The notes beneath the pieces were generated by a model. That model was not told the DNA's origin. It worked only from the letters and a program-made list of their open reading frames with translations, and made no database searches. A stretch of DNA of 64,000 nt from Aeromonas rivipollensis (GTDB taxonomy: Bacteria; Pseudomonadota; Gammaproteobacteria; Enterobacterales; Aeromonadaceae). The stretch spans positions 3,096,501-3,160,500 of the forward strand of contig NZ_CP149130.1 in NCBI RefSeq assembly GCF_037811135.1, written 5' to 3'. This document shows, one piece after another, positions 36,941 to 47,472 of the stretch; within the stretch, counting starts at the first letter, position 1, and each line of letters begins with the position of its first letter. The translations under genes and the position numbers were made by a program.

Positions 36941-37813
36941 TCAGCCACGCAGGGCGGCGATACGCTGCTCGATGGGCGGGTGGCTCATGAACAGCTCGCT
37001 CATGGAACGCTTGCCGTTGATGCCGAAGGCCATCATGGAGCCTTCCAGCTGCGGCTCGGCACCGCGGGCGAGACGCTGCAGCGCGGCTATCATCTTGTCG
37101 CGACCGGCCAGCTTGGCGGCACCGGCGTCGGCGCGGAACTCGCGCTGACGGCTGAACCACATGACGATCATGGAGGCCAGCACGCCGAAGATCATCTCCA
37201 GCACGAAGACGGTGATCATGTAGGCAAAGCCACCGGAGCTGCTGCTCTCCTCGTCGTTGTTGGAGCTGAAGACATTGCTGATGACGCCAGCCACTATGCG
37301 GGCGAAGAACATCACGAAGGTGTTCACCACCCCCTGGATCAGGGTCAGGGTCACCATGTCGCCGTTGGCCACGTGGCTCACCTCGTGGGCCAGCACGGCT
37401 TCCGCCTCGTCACGGCTCATGCTGTAGAGCAGGCCGGACGACACGGCGACGAGGGAGTCGTCACGGCGGGCGCCGGTGGCGAAGGCGTTCATCTCGGGGG
37501 AGTCGTAGATCCCCACTTCCGGCATCTTGATGCCAGCCTCACGGGCCTGACGGGCAACAGTGCTCACCAGCCAGTGCTCTGTCTCGTTGCGGGGTTGCTC
37601 GATGACCTGGACGCCATAGCTGCGCTTGGCCATCCACTTGGACATCAGCAAGGAGATAAAGGAACCCCCAAAACCGAACACGGCACAGAACACCAACAGA
37701 CCGGAAATGCTGGACTTGTTGATCCCCAGAACCGAGAACAGGATATTGAGTACCACCCCCAGCACCAGCATGACGGCCAGGTTGGTCACCAGGAATAGCA
37801 TAATTCGCTTCAT
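36941..37813 (-). CDS. htpX: Membrane metalloprotease HtpX
   Basis: 290 residues. Two N-terminal membrane helices (about 4-55), the zinc motif HEVSH at 143-147 ([16 protein letters not shown]), and two more hydrophobic segments at about 155-215, the layout of E. coli HtpX, which degrades misfolded membrane proteins. The start at 37813 gives [15 protein letters not shown] as in E. coli, with AAGGAG seven bases upstream; a longer frame exists but lacks support. Confidence 0.96.
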   Translation of the reverse strand: MKRIMLFLVTNLAVMLVLGVVLNILFSVLGINKSSISGLLVFCAVFGFGGSFISLLMSKWMAKRSYGVQVIEQPRNETEHWLVSTVARQAREAGIKMPEVGIYDSPEMNAFATGARRDDSLVAVSSGLLYSMSRDEAEAVLAHEVSHVANGDMVTLTLIQGVVNTFVMFFARIVAGVISNVFSSNNDEESSSSGGFAYMITVFVLEMIFGVLASMIVMWFSRQREFRADAGAAKLAGRDKMIAALQRLARGAEPQLEGSMMAFGINGKRSMSELFMSHPPIEQRIAALRG

Positions 37814-37947
37814 ATTGACTCCTTGTGAGATATAGATGCATGGTTCGGGCCAATTCACCATCGACCTGATACCACACCTGCTCCCGATCATAGACAGACT
37901 CGATGAATGTTTGCTGAATGTCGGGCCCAGCGAAGCTGCCGAGGGGG

Positions 37948-38628
37948 TCAGCCCAGGGGCGAGATGTCGAGACAGCCGCGCAGATCCGCCTCGAGCGGCT
38001 GGTCTACGAAGGGGATCTCACCCAAAAATGGGGCCGGCAACAAGGCTTTCAAGGTGGCCAGGTTCTCCGGATAGCGACTCATGTGCGGATCCACCCGATT
38101 GACCACCCAGCCAGCCAGGGTCAGCCCCTGATGGCGGATGGCGGCGCAGGTGAGCAGGGCATGATTGAGGCAACCCAGCTTGGCCCCCACCACCAGGATC
38201 ACCGGCAGGCGCTCCAGGGCGACCCAGTCCGACAGCAGATACTGGTGATCCAGCGGCAAAAACCAGCCCCCCGCCCCCTCGACTATCACCAGTTCGGCCC
38301 CGGCCCGCTCAATCTCCCGCAATCCAGCCGACAGACCCGTCAGAGGAATGCTCGCCCCCACCTCCTGCGCGGCTATGTGAGGGGCTATGGGGGGCTCGAA
38401 GGCATAGGGGTTGACCGAGTCGATGGGCAGCGGGAGGCTGGCGGCCGCTTGCAACTGCTGGGCATCGAGGTTGTGCAGCCCCTCCGGGGTGCGGGCACAG
38501 CCGGCGGAAACCGGCTTGTAGCCGGCGCAGGCGATGCCTTGGGCGGCGAAGGCTTGCAGCAGGGTGCGGGCGACCAGGGTCTTGCCCACGTCGGTGTCGG
38601 TGCCCGTGATGAAATAGGATCTGACCAT
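37948..38628 (-). CDS. bioD: Dethiobiotin synthetase
   Basis: 226 residues. ATP-dependent ring closure of diaminopelargonic acid to dethiobiotin. P-loop [20 protein letters not shown] at residues 6-25, in which GTDTDVGKT is the BioD motif, and [12 protein letters not shown] near residue 115. Last gene of bioBFCD, 134 bases after bioC with a hairpin in the gap. Confidence 0.95.
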   Translation of the reverse strand: MVRSYFITGTDTDVGKTLVARTLLQAFAAQGIACAGYKPVSAGCARTPEGLHNLDAQQLQAAASLPLPIDSVNPYAFEPPIAPHIAAQEVGASIPLTGLSAGLREIERAGAELVIVEGAGGWFLPLDHQYLLSDWVALERLPVILVVGAKLGCLNHALLTCAAIRHQGLTLAGWVVNRVDPHMSRYPENLATLKALLPAPFLGEIPFVDQPLEADLRGCLDISPLG

Positions 38629-38649
38629 GATGATTCCTCAGCGCAGTGC

Positions 38650-38673
38650 AAGGTGGCGCTCTGGCGCCACCTT
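38650..38673 (-). other. Hairpin between bioC and bioD
   Basis: Perfect 10-bp stem AAGGTGGCGC/GCGCCACCTT with a 4-base loop. No T run follows on the minus strand, so it would lower rather than end transcription, or protect mRNA ends. Confidence 0.5.
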
Positions 38674-38762
38674 GGTATCAGTGATGGGCTTGTGCCCGAC
38701 TGGGCGGCGAACCTAATGGTGGCCGCCCGGCCCAAGGCAAAAATGAGTGATCCCGCAGCCGA

Positions 38763-39563
38763 TCAGCGGCGAACCAGGCGCCCGAGGCAGACCTCATAGC
38801 TGGCGGCAAGCAGGCCGTCGGGCTGGCGGTGGCGTTCATAGGCTTCCCCGAGACGCCTCAGGCGCTGGCGGTTGCCAAGCCCCGCGGCCCTGTCGTCATT
38901 GACCTGGCTGGCCCCTATGCCCTTGAGATCCCGCAGCAAATCATTGAGCTCCAGATAGGCGAGGGACCAGGTGACAGGGGTCAGCTCCGGTGCCTGAAAA
39001 CCCGCGGCGCCAATGGCCTGCTGCAACTGGGGCAGGGCGAGGAAGCGGTTGACATGGGCGTGCCCGTCGACAGCACTCCAGGCTTCGCGCAACTGCCACA
39101 GGGACCCCGCCAGCAGGGTCGAGAAGAAGAACTGGCCACCGGGCTTGAGCACCCGGTGGATCTCGGCAAAGGCCTGGGCCGGGCGCTCGCACCACTGCAG
39201 GGCCAGGCTGGAGAAGACCCAGTCCAGGCTCTGATCCGCGAAGGGCAGCGCCTCCGCATCGCCGCACACCAGCCGGGCGTCGCTGCCACGCAGGGCGGCC
39301 TGCGCCAGCATGCCGGGAGCGAGATCCAGCCCGTGCAACTGCTGGCAACGTCCCGCCAGCGCGGGCAGGAAGAAGCCTGTGCCGCAGCCCAGATCCAGTC
39401 CGCTCACCGTCAACTCGATGCCAGCCTGCCCGTCCGGCATCAGGTCAAGCAGTGCCTGCCCCACCTCCTGCTGGAAGCGGGCATGGGCGTCGTAGTGACG
39501 CGCGGCCGCCCCGAAGCGGCGGGCGAGCTGGGCCTTGTCGACCTGCTGGAAACGCTCATGCAT
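38763..39563 (-). CDS. bioC: Malonyl-ACP O-methyltransferase BioC
   Basis: 266 residues. SAM-dependent enzyme that methylates malonyl-ACP to begin pimelate synthesis. SAM motif GLDLGCGTGFFLPAL near residue 50, then LHGLDLAPGMLAQAA and DWVFSSLALQWC, all typical of BioC. The start at 39563 ([18 protein letters not shown]) overlaps the end of bioF by 8 bases; the earlier part of the frame lies inside bioF. Confidence 0.94.
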   Translation of the reverse strand: MHERFQQVDKAQLARRFGAAARHYDAHARFQQEVGQALLDLMPDGQAGIELTVSGLDLGCGTGFFLPALAGRCQQLHGLDLAPGMLAQAALRGSDARLVCGDAEALPFADQSLDWVFSSLALQWCERPAQAFAEIHRVLKPGGQFFFSTLLAGSLWQLREAWSAVDGHAHVNRFLALPQLQQAIGAAGFQAPELTPVTWSLAYLELNDLLRDLKGIGASQVNDDRAAGLGNRQRLRRLGEAYERHRQPDGLLAASYEVCLGRLVRR

Positions 39564-40752
39564 GGCAAGCCCCCTCGGCACCTGCACCTGACGGGCAAGG
39601 GCCCAAGGCGTCGAGCAGGCTGTCCACATCCTCTTCTCGGTGCGCCGCACTCAGGGTGATGCGAAGGCGCGCCGTGCCGACCGGCACAGTGGGTGGACGG
39701 ATGGCGCTGACCCAGACGCCGCTATCCCGCAGCCGCTGGGCCAGTTGCAAGGCAGCCGCGCTCTCCCCCACCAGCAGGGGCTGGATCGGCGTGGCGCTTG
39801 TTCCAAGCTGCCAGCCCAGCGTCTCGGCCCCCTGCCGGAAGCGGGCGATCAGCTGGCCAAGATGAGCGCGAGCATCATCAGCAGCGCGAACCAATTCGAT
39901 ACTCTTGCTGACCGCACAGGCCTGGGCGGCCGGCATATGGGTGCTGTAGACATAGTGGCGGGCAAAGTTGACCAGGTACTCCACCAGCTCGTGGCTGCCC
40001 CCCACGAAGGCCCCGGCGACGCCGAGCGCCTTGCCAAAGGTCCCCATCTGGATGTGCACGCTGGCAGGAGCAACCCCTTGCGCCGCCAGGGTGCCGCGCC
40101 CCTCTGGACCCAGCACACCGAGGCCGTGGGCATCGTCGATCATCAGCCAGTTGCCGCTCTGGGCTGCGAGTGTTGCGAGCTCGTGCCAGGGAGCCTGATC
40201 CCCGTCCATGCTGAAGACCCCTTCCGAGACGATCAAGCCCCGGTCTGGCTCAAGCTGACGCGCGAGCGCAGCCATATCGTTGTGGCCGAAGCGCTTCATC
40301 TTGCAGGGCAGCTGGCTGCCCATCTCCTGCAGGGAGGCGTGGTTGAGCCTGTCCTGCCACAGCAGGTGCTCCTTGCCGAGCAGGGCCTTGAGCACCGCCT
40401 GATTGGCGGAAAAACCGCAGTTGAACAGCAGCACCGCCTCCACCCCGAGCCAGTCGGCAAGCGTCTCTTCCAGCTGCTGGTGGGCGCGGCTGTAACCTGT
40501 CACCAGGGGCGAGGCGCCAGCGCCCGCACCATGGCGGTCGATCCCCTCTTTGAAGGCGGCCTTGATGGCGGGATCATCGGCGAGTCCTAGGTAGTCGTTG
40601 GCAGAGAAGTTGAGGTAGTCGCGGCCATCGACCACCAGCCTGGCCCCCGTGGGGCCATCGGTGGCGATGCGGCGGCGCAGCAGGGCCGCCTGCTCGCGCC
40701 CGGCCAGCGCCTCCCCCAGCGCAAAGGGGCCGGTGACAACAGGGGAAGTCAT
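39556..40752 (-). CDS. bioF: 8-amino-7-oxononanoate synthase
   Basis: 398 residues. PLP enzyme joining pimeloyl-ACP and alanine. PLP Lys in [33 protein letters not shown] near residue 50 and [19 protein letters not shown] are family hallmarks. The start at 40752 overlaps the bioB stop (ATGA), so bioB and bioF are translationally coupled. Confidence 0.96.
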   Translation of the reverse strand: MTSPVVTGPFALGEALAGREQAALLRRRIATDGPTGARLVVDGRDYLNFSANDYLGLADDPAIKAAFKEGIDRHGAGAGASPLVTGYSRAHQQLEETLADWLGVEAVLLFNCGFSANQAVLKALLGKEHLLWQDRLNHASLQEMGSQLPCKMKRFGHNDMAALARQLEPDRGLIVSEGVFSMDGDQAPWHELATLAAQSGNWLMIDDAHGLGVLGPEGRGTLAAQGVAPASVHIQMGTFGKALGVAGAFVGGSHELVEYLVNFARHYVYSTHMPAAQACAVSKSIELVRAADDARAHLGQLIARFRQGAETLGWQLGTSATPIQPLLVGESAAALQLAQRLRDSGVWVSAIRPPTVPVGTARLRITLSAAHREEDVDSLLDALGPCPSGAGAEGACHA

Positions 40753-41837
40753 GGACGGACGGCACCTGCGCGGGGGCGGGTGGCATCGTAGAAGATCTCG
40801 GTCGGCTCGCTCTGGCGGCTCACCTCGGCCAGCAGCTCCTCTTCTTGTACCTGATCCGGCTTCTGGGCCCGCTGGGCGGGACGGATGCCGAGCCGCTTGA
40901 ACAGCTGCATGTCGCTGTTCTCGTCGGGGTTTGGGGTGGTCAGCAGCTTGCAGCCGTAGAAGATGGAGTTGGCCCCGGCCATAAAGCACATGGCCTGCAT
41001 CTGCTCGTTCATCTTCTCCCGCCCGGCGGAGAGGCGCACATGGGAGGCGGGCATCATGATGCGCGCCACCGCTATGGTGCGGATAAACTCGAACGGATCC
41101 AGGTTCTCCTCGTTCTCCAGGGGTGTCCCCTTCACCTTGACCAGCATGTTGATGGGCACGCTCTCCGGGTGGCGCGGCAAATTGGCCAGCGCCATCAAGA
41201 GGCCCGCCCTATCCTTGGCCTGCTCCCCCATGCCGACGATGCCGCCGGAGCACACCTTCATGCCGGCGCCGCGCACGTGCTCCAGGGTATCCAGCCTGTC
41301 CTGATAGGTGCGGGTGGTGATGATGTCACCGTAGAACTCCGGCGAGGTATCGAGGTTGTGGTTGTAGTAGTCAAGGCCGGCGGCACCGAGGCGAGCTGCC
41401 TGATCCGCGGTCAGCATCCCCAGGGTCATGCAGGTCTCCATCCCCAGCCCGCGCACCTCCTCGACCATGCGCAGTATGTAGGGCATGTCCCGCTCCTTCG
41501 GGTTGCGCCAGGCGGCCCCCATGCAGAAGCGCGACGAGCCGTTGGCCTTGGCCTCCCGCGCCCGCTCCAGCACTTTTTCCACCTCCATCAGCCGCTCGAC
41601 CTCGAGCCCGGTGTGGTAGCGAGCGCTCTGGGGGCAATATTTGCAATCCTCCGGGCAGGCGCCGGTCTTGATGGAGAGCAAGGTGCTCACCTGCACCTCG
41701 TTCGGGTCGAAATGGGCGCGGTGTACCGTCTGGGCCTGGAACAGCAGATCGTTGAATGGCAGGGCAAACAGGGCCTGAACCTCGGCAAGGGTCCAGTCGT
41801 GACGAAGGGCGTGACCGCCCAGGGTGAGAGCATTCAT
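40749..41837 (-). CDS. bioB: Biotin synthase
   Basis: 362 residues. Radical SAM enzyme inserting sulfur into dethiobiotin. Radical SAM cysteines 61, 65 and 68 in [26 protein letters not shown] and [10 protein letters not shown] are typical of BioB. The start at 41837 is chosen for the GGAAG seven bases upstream and match to family N-termini. First gene of bioBFCD, divergent from bioA. Confidence 0.97.
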   Translation of the reverse strand: MNALTLGGHALRHDWTLAEVQALFALPFNDLLFQAQTVHRAHFDPNEVQVSTLLSIKTGACPEDCKYCPQSARYHTGLEVERLMEVEKVLERAREAKANGSSRFCMGAAWRNPKERDMPYILRMVEEVRGLGMETCMTLGMLTADQAARLGAAGLDYYNHNLDTSPEFYGDIITTRTYQDRLDTLEHVRGAGMKVCSGGIVGMGEQAKDRAGLLMALANLPRHPESVPINMLVKVKGTPLENEENLDPFEFIRTIAVARIMMPASHVRLSAGREKMNEQMQAMCFMAGANSIFYGCKLLTTPNPDENSDMQLFKRLGIRPAQRAQKPDQVQEEELLAEVSRQSEPTEIFYDATRPRAGAVRP

Positions 41838-41956
41838 ACATGGCTTCCAGTTGTTATAAGTGGGATCCTGCGCCGCCATCCTGGGATGAAGGACCGCAAA
41901 AGCCGCCACCGGCCGACCTCCCCGTTGTGAGGCCTGGCGCCAAGTGGCTGAAATTG

Positions 41957-41990
41957 TTGGCTAGTGTAGAGAGCGCGCGTAGACTGTCAA
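41957..41990. promoter_or_regulatory. Overlapping divergent promoters of bioA and bioB
   Basis: Plus strand: TTGGCT (41957-41962), 17 bases, TAGACT (41980-41985), towards bioA. Minus strand: TTGACA (complement of 41985-41990), 16 bases, TACACT (complement of 41963-41968), towards bioB. The two overlap face to face, as in E. coli bioO. The imperfect inverted repeat TGTTGGC/GTCAACA encloses the region, but the E. coli BirA sequence TTGTAAACC is not present. Confidence 0.55.
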
Positions 41991-42028
41991 CACCGACCAG
42001 ATCAAACCAATTGACAACAGAACACAAA

Positions 42029-43303
42029 ATGACCAACCAAGAATTCGACCTGCACCACGTCTGGCACCCCTATACCTCCCTCACCCATCCCCTGCCCTGC
42101 TATGAAGTGGCCAGCGCCAAGGGGGTGACCCTCACCCTCAGCGACGGCCGTGAACTGGTGGATGGCATGAGCTCCTGGTGGGCCTGCGTCCACGGCTATC
42201 AGGTGCCCGAACTGGATGCCGCCGCCACCGCCCAGCTCGGCAAGATGTCCCACGTGATGTTTGGCGGCCTCACCCATGCCCCTGCGGTGGAGCTGTGCCG
42301 CAAGCTGGTGGAGATCACGCCAAAGGGGCTGGATCGGGTGTTTCTGGCGGATTCCGGCTCGGTGGCGGTGGAGGTGGCGCTCAAGATGGCCCAGCAGTAC
42401 TGGCACGCCAAGGGGACGCCCCGCGCTAAATTCGTCTCCCTGCGGGGCGGCTATCACGGCGACACCTTCGGCGCCATGAGCGTCTGCGACCCGGATGGCG
42501 GCATGCACGAGCTCTACAAGGGCTTCCTGCCGGAGCACCATTTCGTGGCCGCCCCGAGCTGCCGCTTCCACGCCCAGTGGGACGAGAGCTGCGTGGTGGA
42601 GCTGGCGGAGCTGGTTGCCGATCGCCACGAAGAGATAGCCGCCATAGTGCTGGAGCCCATAGTACAGGGGGCCGGCGGCATGCGCTTCTATCACCCCCGC
42701 TACCTGCAGTGGGTGCGCGCCCTGTGCGACGAGTTCGGCCTGCTGCTCATCGCCGACGAGATCGCCACCGGCTTTGGCCGCACCGGTCAGCTGTTTGCCT
42801 GTGACTGGGCCGGTATCAGCCCCGACATCATGTGTCTGGGCAAGGCGCTCACCGGCGGCTACCTGACGCTGTCGGCAACCCTGACTACCGAACATGTCGC
42901 CCGCACCATCTGTGACGGCAAGGCCGGGGTCTTTATGCACGGCCCCACCTTTATGGGCAATCCGCTCGCCTGCGCGGTGGCCAACGCCTCCATCGATCTG
43001 CTGCTGGCCTCACCCTGGCAGGAACGGGTACAGGCCATCGAGCATCAGCTGCGCACCGAGCTGGTGCAGCTTACCCTCCATCCGGCGGTGGCGGACGTGC
43101 GGGTACTCGGCGCCATCGGCGTGGTGGAGATGAAGGAGCGGGTGGACGTGGCGCGCATCCAGCGCAAGTTCGTGTCGCTTGGAGCCTGGATCCGCCCCTT
43201 CGGCAAGCTCATTTACCTGATGCCCCCCTTCGTCATCAGCCCCGAGGAGCTGCGGGTGCTGACCCGCGCCATCCATGAGGCCATCGCCAGCGGCGAATTC
43301 TGA
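42029..43303 (+). CDS. bioA: Adenosylmethionine-8-amino-7-oxononanoate transaminase
   Basis: 424 residues. PLP aminotransferase using SAM as amino donor to make diaminopelargonic acid. HVWHPYTSLTHPLPCYEV at the start, SSWWACVHGYQ near residue 48, and the PLP Lys in CLGKALTGGYLTLSA are BioA hallmarks. The start at 42029 gives the family N-terminus, but no ribosome binding site is visible before it (only A-rich sequence), which may keep expression low. Confidence 0.96.
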   Translation: MTNQEFDLHHVWHPYTSLTHPLPCYEVASAKGVTLTLSDGRELVDGMSSWWACVHGYQVPELDAAATAQLGKMSHVMFGGLTHAPAVELCRKLVEITPKGLDRVFLADSGSVAVEVALKMAQQYWHAKGTPRAKFVSLRGGYHGDTFGAMSVCDPDGGMHELYKGFLPEHHFVAAPSCRFHAQWDESCVVELAELVADRHEEIAAIVLEPIVQGAGGMRFYHPRYLQWVRALCDEFGLLLIADEIATGFGRTGQLFACDWAGISPDIMCLGKALTGGYLTLSATLTTEHVARTICDGKAGVFMHGPTFMGNPLACAVANASIDLLLASPWQERVQAIEHQLRTELVQLTLHPAVADVRVLGAIGVVEMKERVDVARIQRKFVSLGAWIRPFGKLIYLMPPFVISPEELRVLTRAIHEAIASGEF

Positions 43304-43316
43304 GTCGCGATGAATA

Positions 43317-43344
43317 GGCCCTGCATGAGAATGCAGGGCCTTTT
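43317..43344 (+). terminator. Terminator after bioA
   Basis: GGCCCTGCAT, loop GAGA, ATGCAGGGCC followed by TTTT. Confidence 0.88.
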
Positions 43345-43438
43345 GGCTCTTTTTCATCATAATGTGAGCAAGACACCAGAACCCGGCTGGCGAGGGGAGT
43401 AGACTGCGCGGGTTTTACCCAACAGATGTACCTTTCCC

Positions 43439-44260
43439 ATGCGCCTCTCCATCACTGCCAAGATCAATTTCTTCCTGCTCTTCATCTTCTCCATGGTATT
43501 GGTGTTTTCCGCGGCCTATCAGGCGGTGCGCGAGCGCGACCTCATCCTGACTCTCATCAAGGAGCAGAGCCGCGAGCAGACCGAGGCCTATTTCGACGGC
43601 CTCAACATGCTGATGCTGACCGGCAAGATGGAGGCCCGCGACACCCTGCGCGCCAAGTTCCTCGACCACGCCCACGTGGAAGATGCCCGCATAGTGCGCG
43701 GGGCTGCGATCAACAAGCAGTACGGGGCGGGCCGCGACAGCGAGGCCCCCAAGGACAGATTCGATGCCCTGGCCCTGGCGGGCAAGGGGAGCCTGGAGGT
43801 GGTGCACGACGGCACCCACAGCAAGCTGGTGGTGACCCGCCCCCTGCTGGCCAAGAAGGACTTTCGTGGCACCGACTGCACCAGCTGTCACCAGGTGCCG
43901 GAGAATACGGTGCTGGGGGCGGTGCGCTTTGACTACTCCCTCGATACCCTCTTTACCCGGGTCGAGCAGAACATCCTCACTTCGGCACTTATTCTCACCG
44001 GTATCTTCGGGCTGGGGCTGCTGCTCACCCTCTGGGTCATCCGCACCTGGATAGTCCGCCCCCTCAACCAGCTGACCCGCTCCATGGAAGAGGCCACCGA
44101 TCTGCACGACTTCGGCCACCGGCTGGAGGGGGATGAAGGGGACGAGATAGGCCGGGTGGCGCTCGCCTACAACCAGATGCTCGACAGCGTGGAGCGCCAG
44201 CTCGGCAAGCGCCCCGCCCCCTCGTCACAGGACGATAAGCCAACGGATCACTCCAGGTAG
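43439..44260 (+). CDS. Periplasmic haem-motif sensor with HAMP domain, no output domain
   Basis: 273 residues. Membrane helix 8-30, a periplasmic domain (about 31-180) resembling the DUF3365/Tll0287-like sensor fold, with a c-type haem motif Cys147-x-x-Cys150-His151 (GTDCTSCHQVP), a second membrane helix about 181-203, and a HAMP domain (RPLNQLTRSMEEATDLHDFG onwards). The chain ends soon after HAMP (SSQDDKPTDHSR), with no kinase, GGDEF or chemotaxis output. It may signal to a partner protein or be a shortened receptor. Its stop codon lies inside a 33-base duplicated segment. Confidence 0.8.
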   Translation: MRLSITAKINFFLLFIFSMVLVFSAAYQAVRERDLILTLIKEQSREQTEAYFDGLNMLMLTGKMEARDTLRAKFLDHAHVEDARIVRGAAINKQYGAGRDSEAPKDRFDALALAGKGSLEVVHDGTHSKLVVTRPLLAKKDFRGTDCTSCHQVPENTVLGAVRFDYSLDTLFTRVEQNILTSALILTGIFGLGLLLTLWVIRTWIVRPLNQLTRSMEEATDLHDFGHRLEGDEGDEIGRVALAYNQMLDSVERQLGKRPAPSSQDDKPTDHSR

Positions 44261-44280
44261 TAAAACAGCAGGCTGGCGGC
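44248..44280 (-). repeat. 33-base extra copy of a gene 3' end
   Basis: The segment repeats the last codons of the adjacent minus-strand gene (44281-44313): both read ASLLFYYLE followed by TGA, with one synonymous difference (CTG for CTA). The copies abut directly, 11 codons apart, in the same frame. On the plus strand the copy supplies the last codons and TAG stop of the HAMP protein. Confidence 0.85.
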
Positions 44281-44694
44281 TCACTCCAGGTAGTAAAATA
44301 GCAGGCTGGCGATCAGGATCAGCAGCAGGATGAAGAGGTTGACATGCAGCGCATCCTCTTGCCGTCGGCTGCGCCTGCGCTCCAGCGCCAAAACCCCCAG
44401 GGTCAGCAGACAGCAACCCCAGAGCCCGTGCACCAGCCAGGGGGTCAGGGCGGGATCCCAGCCCTGACGCACCTTGACCCCGCCATAGACCAGAAAGCCG
44501 TAGGCAATATCGGGGCGGGCATGGTGATAGAGGCCGAGCAGGGCGATGAAGCCGCCCCAGCAGAGGATCACCAGCCCCTGGAGCACCCGTATCCAGCCAT
44601 CCGGCCCCCGCCTGCGTTCCTTCACTCTCACCCCCTGCCCAACCGACCGGATCCATGCAAGATTCATGGGGAAAACCCCGCAAGGGTCCGACAT
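44281..44694 (-). CDS. Small membrane protein of unknown function
   Basis: Up to 137 residues with three predicted membrane helices (about 38-57, 84-103 and 119-136), the loop ARPDIAYGFLVYGGVKVRQG between the first two, and a basic loop (LERRRSRRQED) before the last. No family recognised. The ATG at 44694 lacks a ribosome binding site; the ATG at 44667 (MNLAWIRSVG) is an alternative. Its 3' end is tandemly duplicated just downstream. Confidence 0.65.
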   Translation of the reverse strand: MSDPCGVFPMNLAWIRSVGQGVRVKERRRGPDGWIRVLQGLVILCWGGFIALLGLYHHARPDIAYGFLVYGGVKVRQGWDPALTPWLVHGLWGCCLLTLGVLALERRRSRRQEDALHVNLFILLLILIASLLFYYLE

Positions 44695-44700
44695 TTTTGC

Positions 44701-44728
44701 TTGTTTATCAAACCCGCGCGGGTAAGAT
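44701..44728 (+). promoter_or_regulatory. Candidate asnS promoter
   Basis: TTGTTT (44701-44706), 16 bases, TAAGAT (44723-44728), about 95 bases before asnS. Confidence 0.35.
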
Positions 44729-44824
44729 TAACGGCTTAGTCTGCCATGGTGGGCCACTCATGCCCGGGCCAGACCCCTAGTGTTGCAAATAGCGCTGCAA
44801 GAACAAGCTGGAGACAATATTTCG

Positions 44825-46225
<1,401 letters not shown>

Positions 46226-46247
46226 TCGCGGACAGCACACGAATCGC

Positions 46248-46277
46248 AAAAAAGCCGACCCTGTGGTCGGCTTTTTT
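46248..46277. terminator. Bidirectional terminator after asnS
   Basis: GCCGACC, loop CTGT, GGTCGGC, with six A before and six T after. Confidence 0.92.
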
Positions 46278-46302
46278 GTTCTTTGCTGTCGCCCTGCGTC
46301 TG

Positions 46303-47304
46303 TCACGCCAGGCTAACGACCACCTTGCCCTTTGCGCGACCGGTCGCCAGATAGGCGAGCGCCTCGCCGGCCTGTTCAAACGGAAAGACCTTGTCGATCA
46401 CGGGCCTGAGCTTGCCCTCGTCGAGCAGCGCGGCAATCCGGGTCAGCTGGGCACCATCCGGGCGCACGAACATCATGCCGTAGGTGATACCCCGTCGCCG
46501 GGCAAGACGGTGGATCTTCCAGCTCATCAGGCCAAACAGGGCGGTCATGATGACATTCATGTTTCTCGCCCGCGCAAAGGCCGCATCCGGCGGGCCGACC
46601 AGCGACAGGAGCCGCCCCCCCGGCCGGAGGATCGACAGTGCCCGTTCGATCGCGTCACCCCGCAAGGTCCCCAGCACCAGATCATAACCCTGCAATAGCG
46701 CATCGAACTCCTGCCGTCTGTAGTCGATCACCACCTCGGCCCCCAACTGCCCTACCCACTCGGCGTTCGCCGTGCTGGTGGAGGTCGCGACGAAGGCCCC
46801 CAGGAGCCTGGCAAGCTGAATGGCAAAGGAGCCTATGCCGCCGGAACCCGCGGGAATGAACACTCTCTGCCCCGGCGCGAGTGAGGCCTGCTCGGTGAAG
46901 GCCTGCCAGGCCGTCAGCGCCACCATGGGAATGGACGCCGCCTGAACGAAGTCGAGGCTGGCCGGCTTGAGGGCCGCCGCGTGTTCGGGCACCACAACCC
47001 ATTGCGCCAGGGCGCCGCGCCCCAGATCGAAGAGGCTGGCATAGACGGCATCCCCCGGCCTAAACCGCGTCACCCGGCTGCCGACCTCCACCACCACACC
47101 GGCCAAATCGCTGCCGAGCACGGCGGGCAGCTCAAACTTGAGCAGGGGTTTGAAGGTGCCCTGCGGGATCATGTTGTCGATGGGATTGAGGCCGACGGCA
47201 TGCACCTTGACCAGGATCTCGTCCGGCCCCATGGTCGGGTGCGGCAGGTCGGCGAGCCCGGGTCGTGCCGAGCGACCATAGTGTTTGAACACAAAGGCTT
47301 TCAT
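46303..47304 (-). CDS. NADP-dependent MDR-family oxidoreductase (quinone reductase-like)
   Basis: 333 residues of the medium-chain dehydrogenase/reductase group without the zinc ligands. N-terminal domain KAFVFKHYGRSA to about 120; Rossmann loop IPAGSGGIGSFAIQLARLLG near residue 150. Likely reduces quinones or enones with NADPH. Start 47304 (or the adjacent ATG 47307) is preferred over the upstream in-frame extension, because family members begin MKA. Third gene of a nemA-SDR-MDR set. Confidence 0.87.
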   Translation of the reverse strand: MKAFVFKHYGRSARPGLADLPHPTMGPDEILVKVHAVGLNPIDNMIPQGTFKPLLKFELPAVLGSDLAGVVVEVGSRVTRFRPGDAVYASLFDLGRGALAQWVVVPEHAAALKPASLDFVQAASIPMVALTAWQAFTEQASLAPGQRVFIPAGSGGIGSFAIQLARLLGAFVATSTSTANAEWVGQLGAEVVIDYRRQEFDALLQGYDLVLGTLRGDAIERALSILRPGGRLLSLVGPPDAAFARARNMNVIMTALFGLMSWKIHRLARRRGITYGMMFVRPDGAQLTRIAALLDEGKLRPVIDKVFPFEQAGEALAYLATGRAKGKVVVSLA

Positions 47305-47472
47305 CATCTTGTTACCAGAAAACATGAGGTGACCGAACCAGGCCTGTCCCACACAGGGCAGCGGCACAGGTCAGGCACGTCTCATCGCGAGGATAAAAGA
47401 GGCGGTCTGGAGAGAGCATTGCGGGTTGGGCGTGGCGCCGTCCCCAGCAGACCGCCGGTCTTGTTGCCGGGA

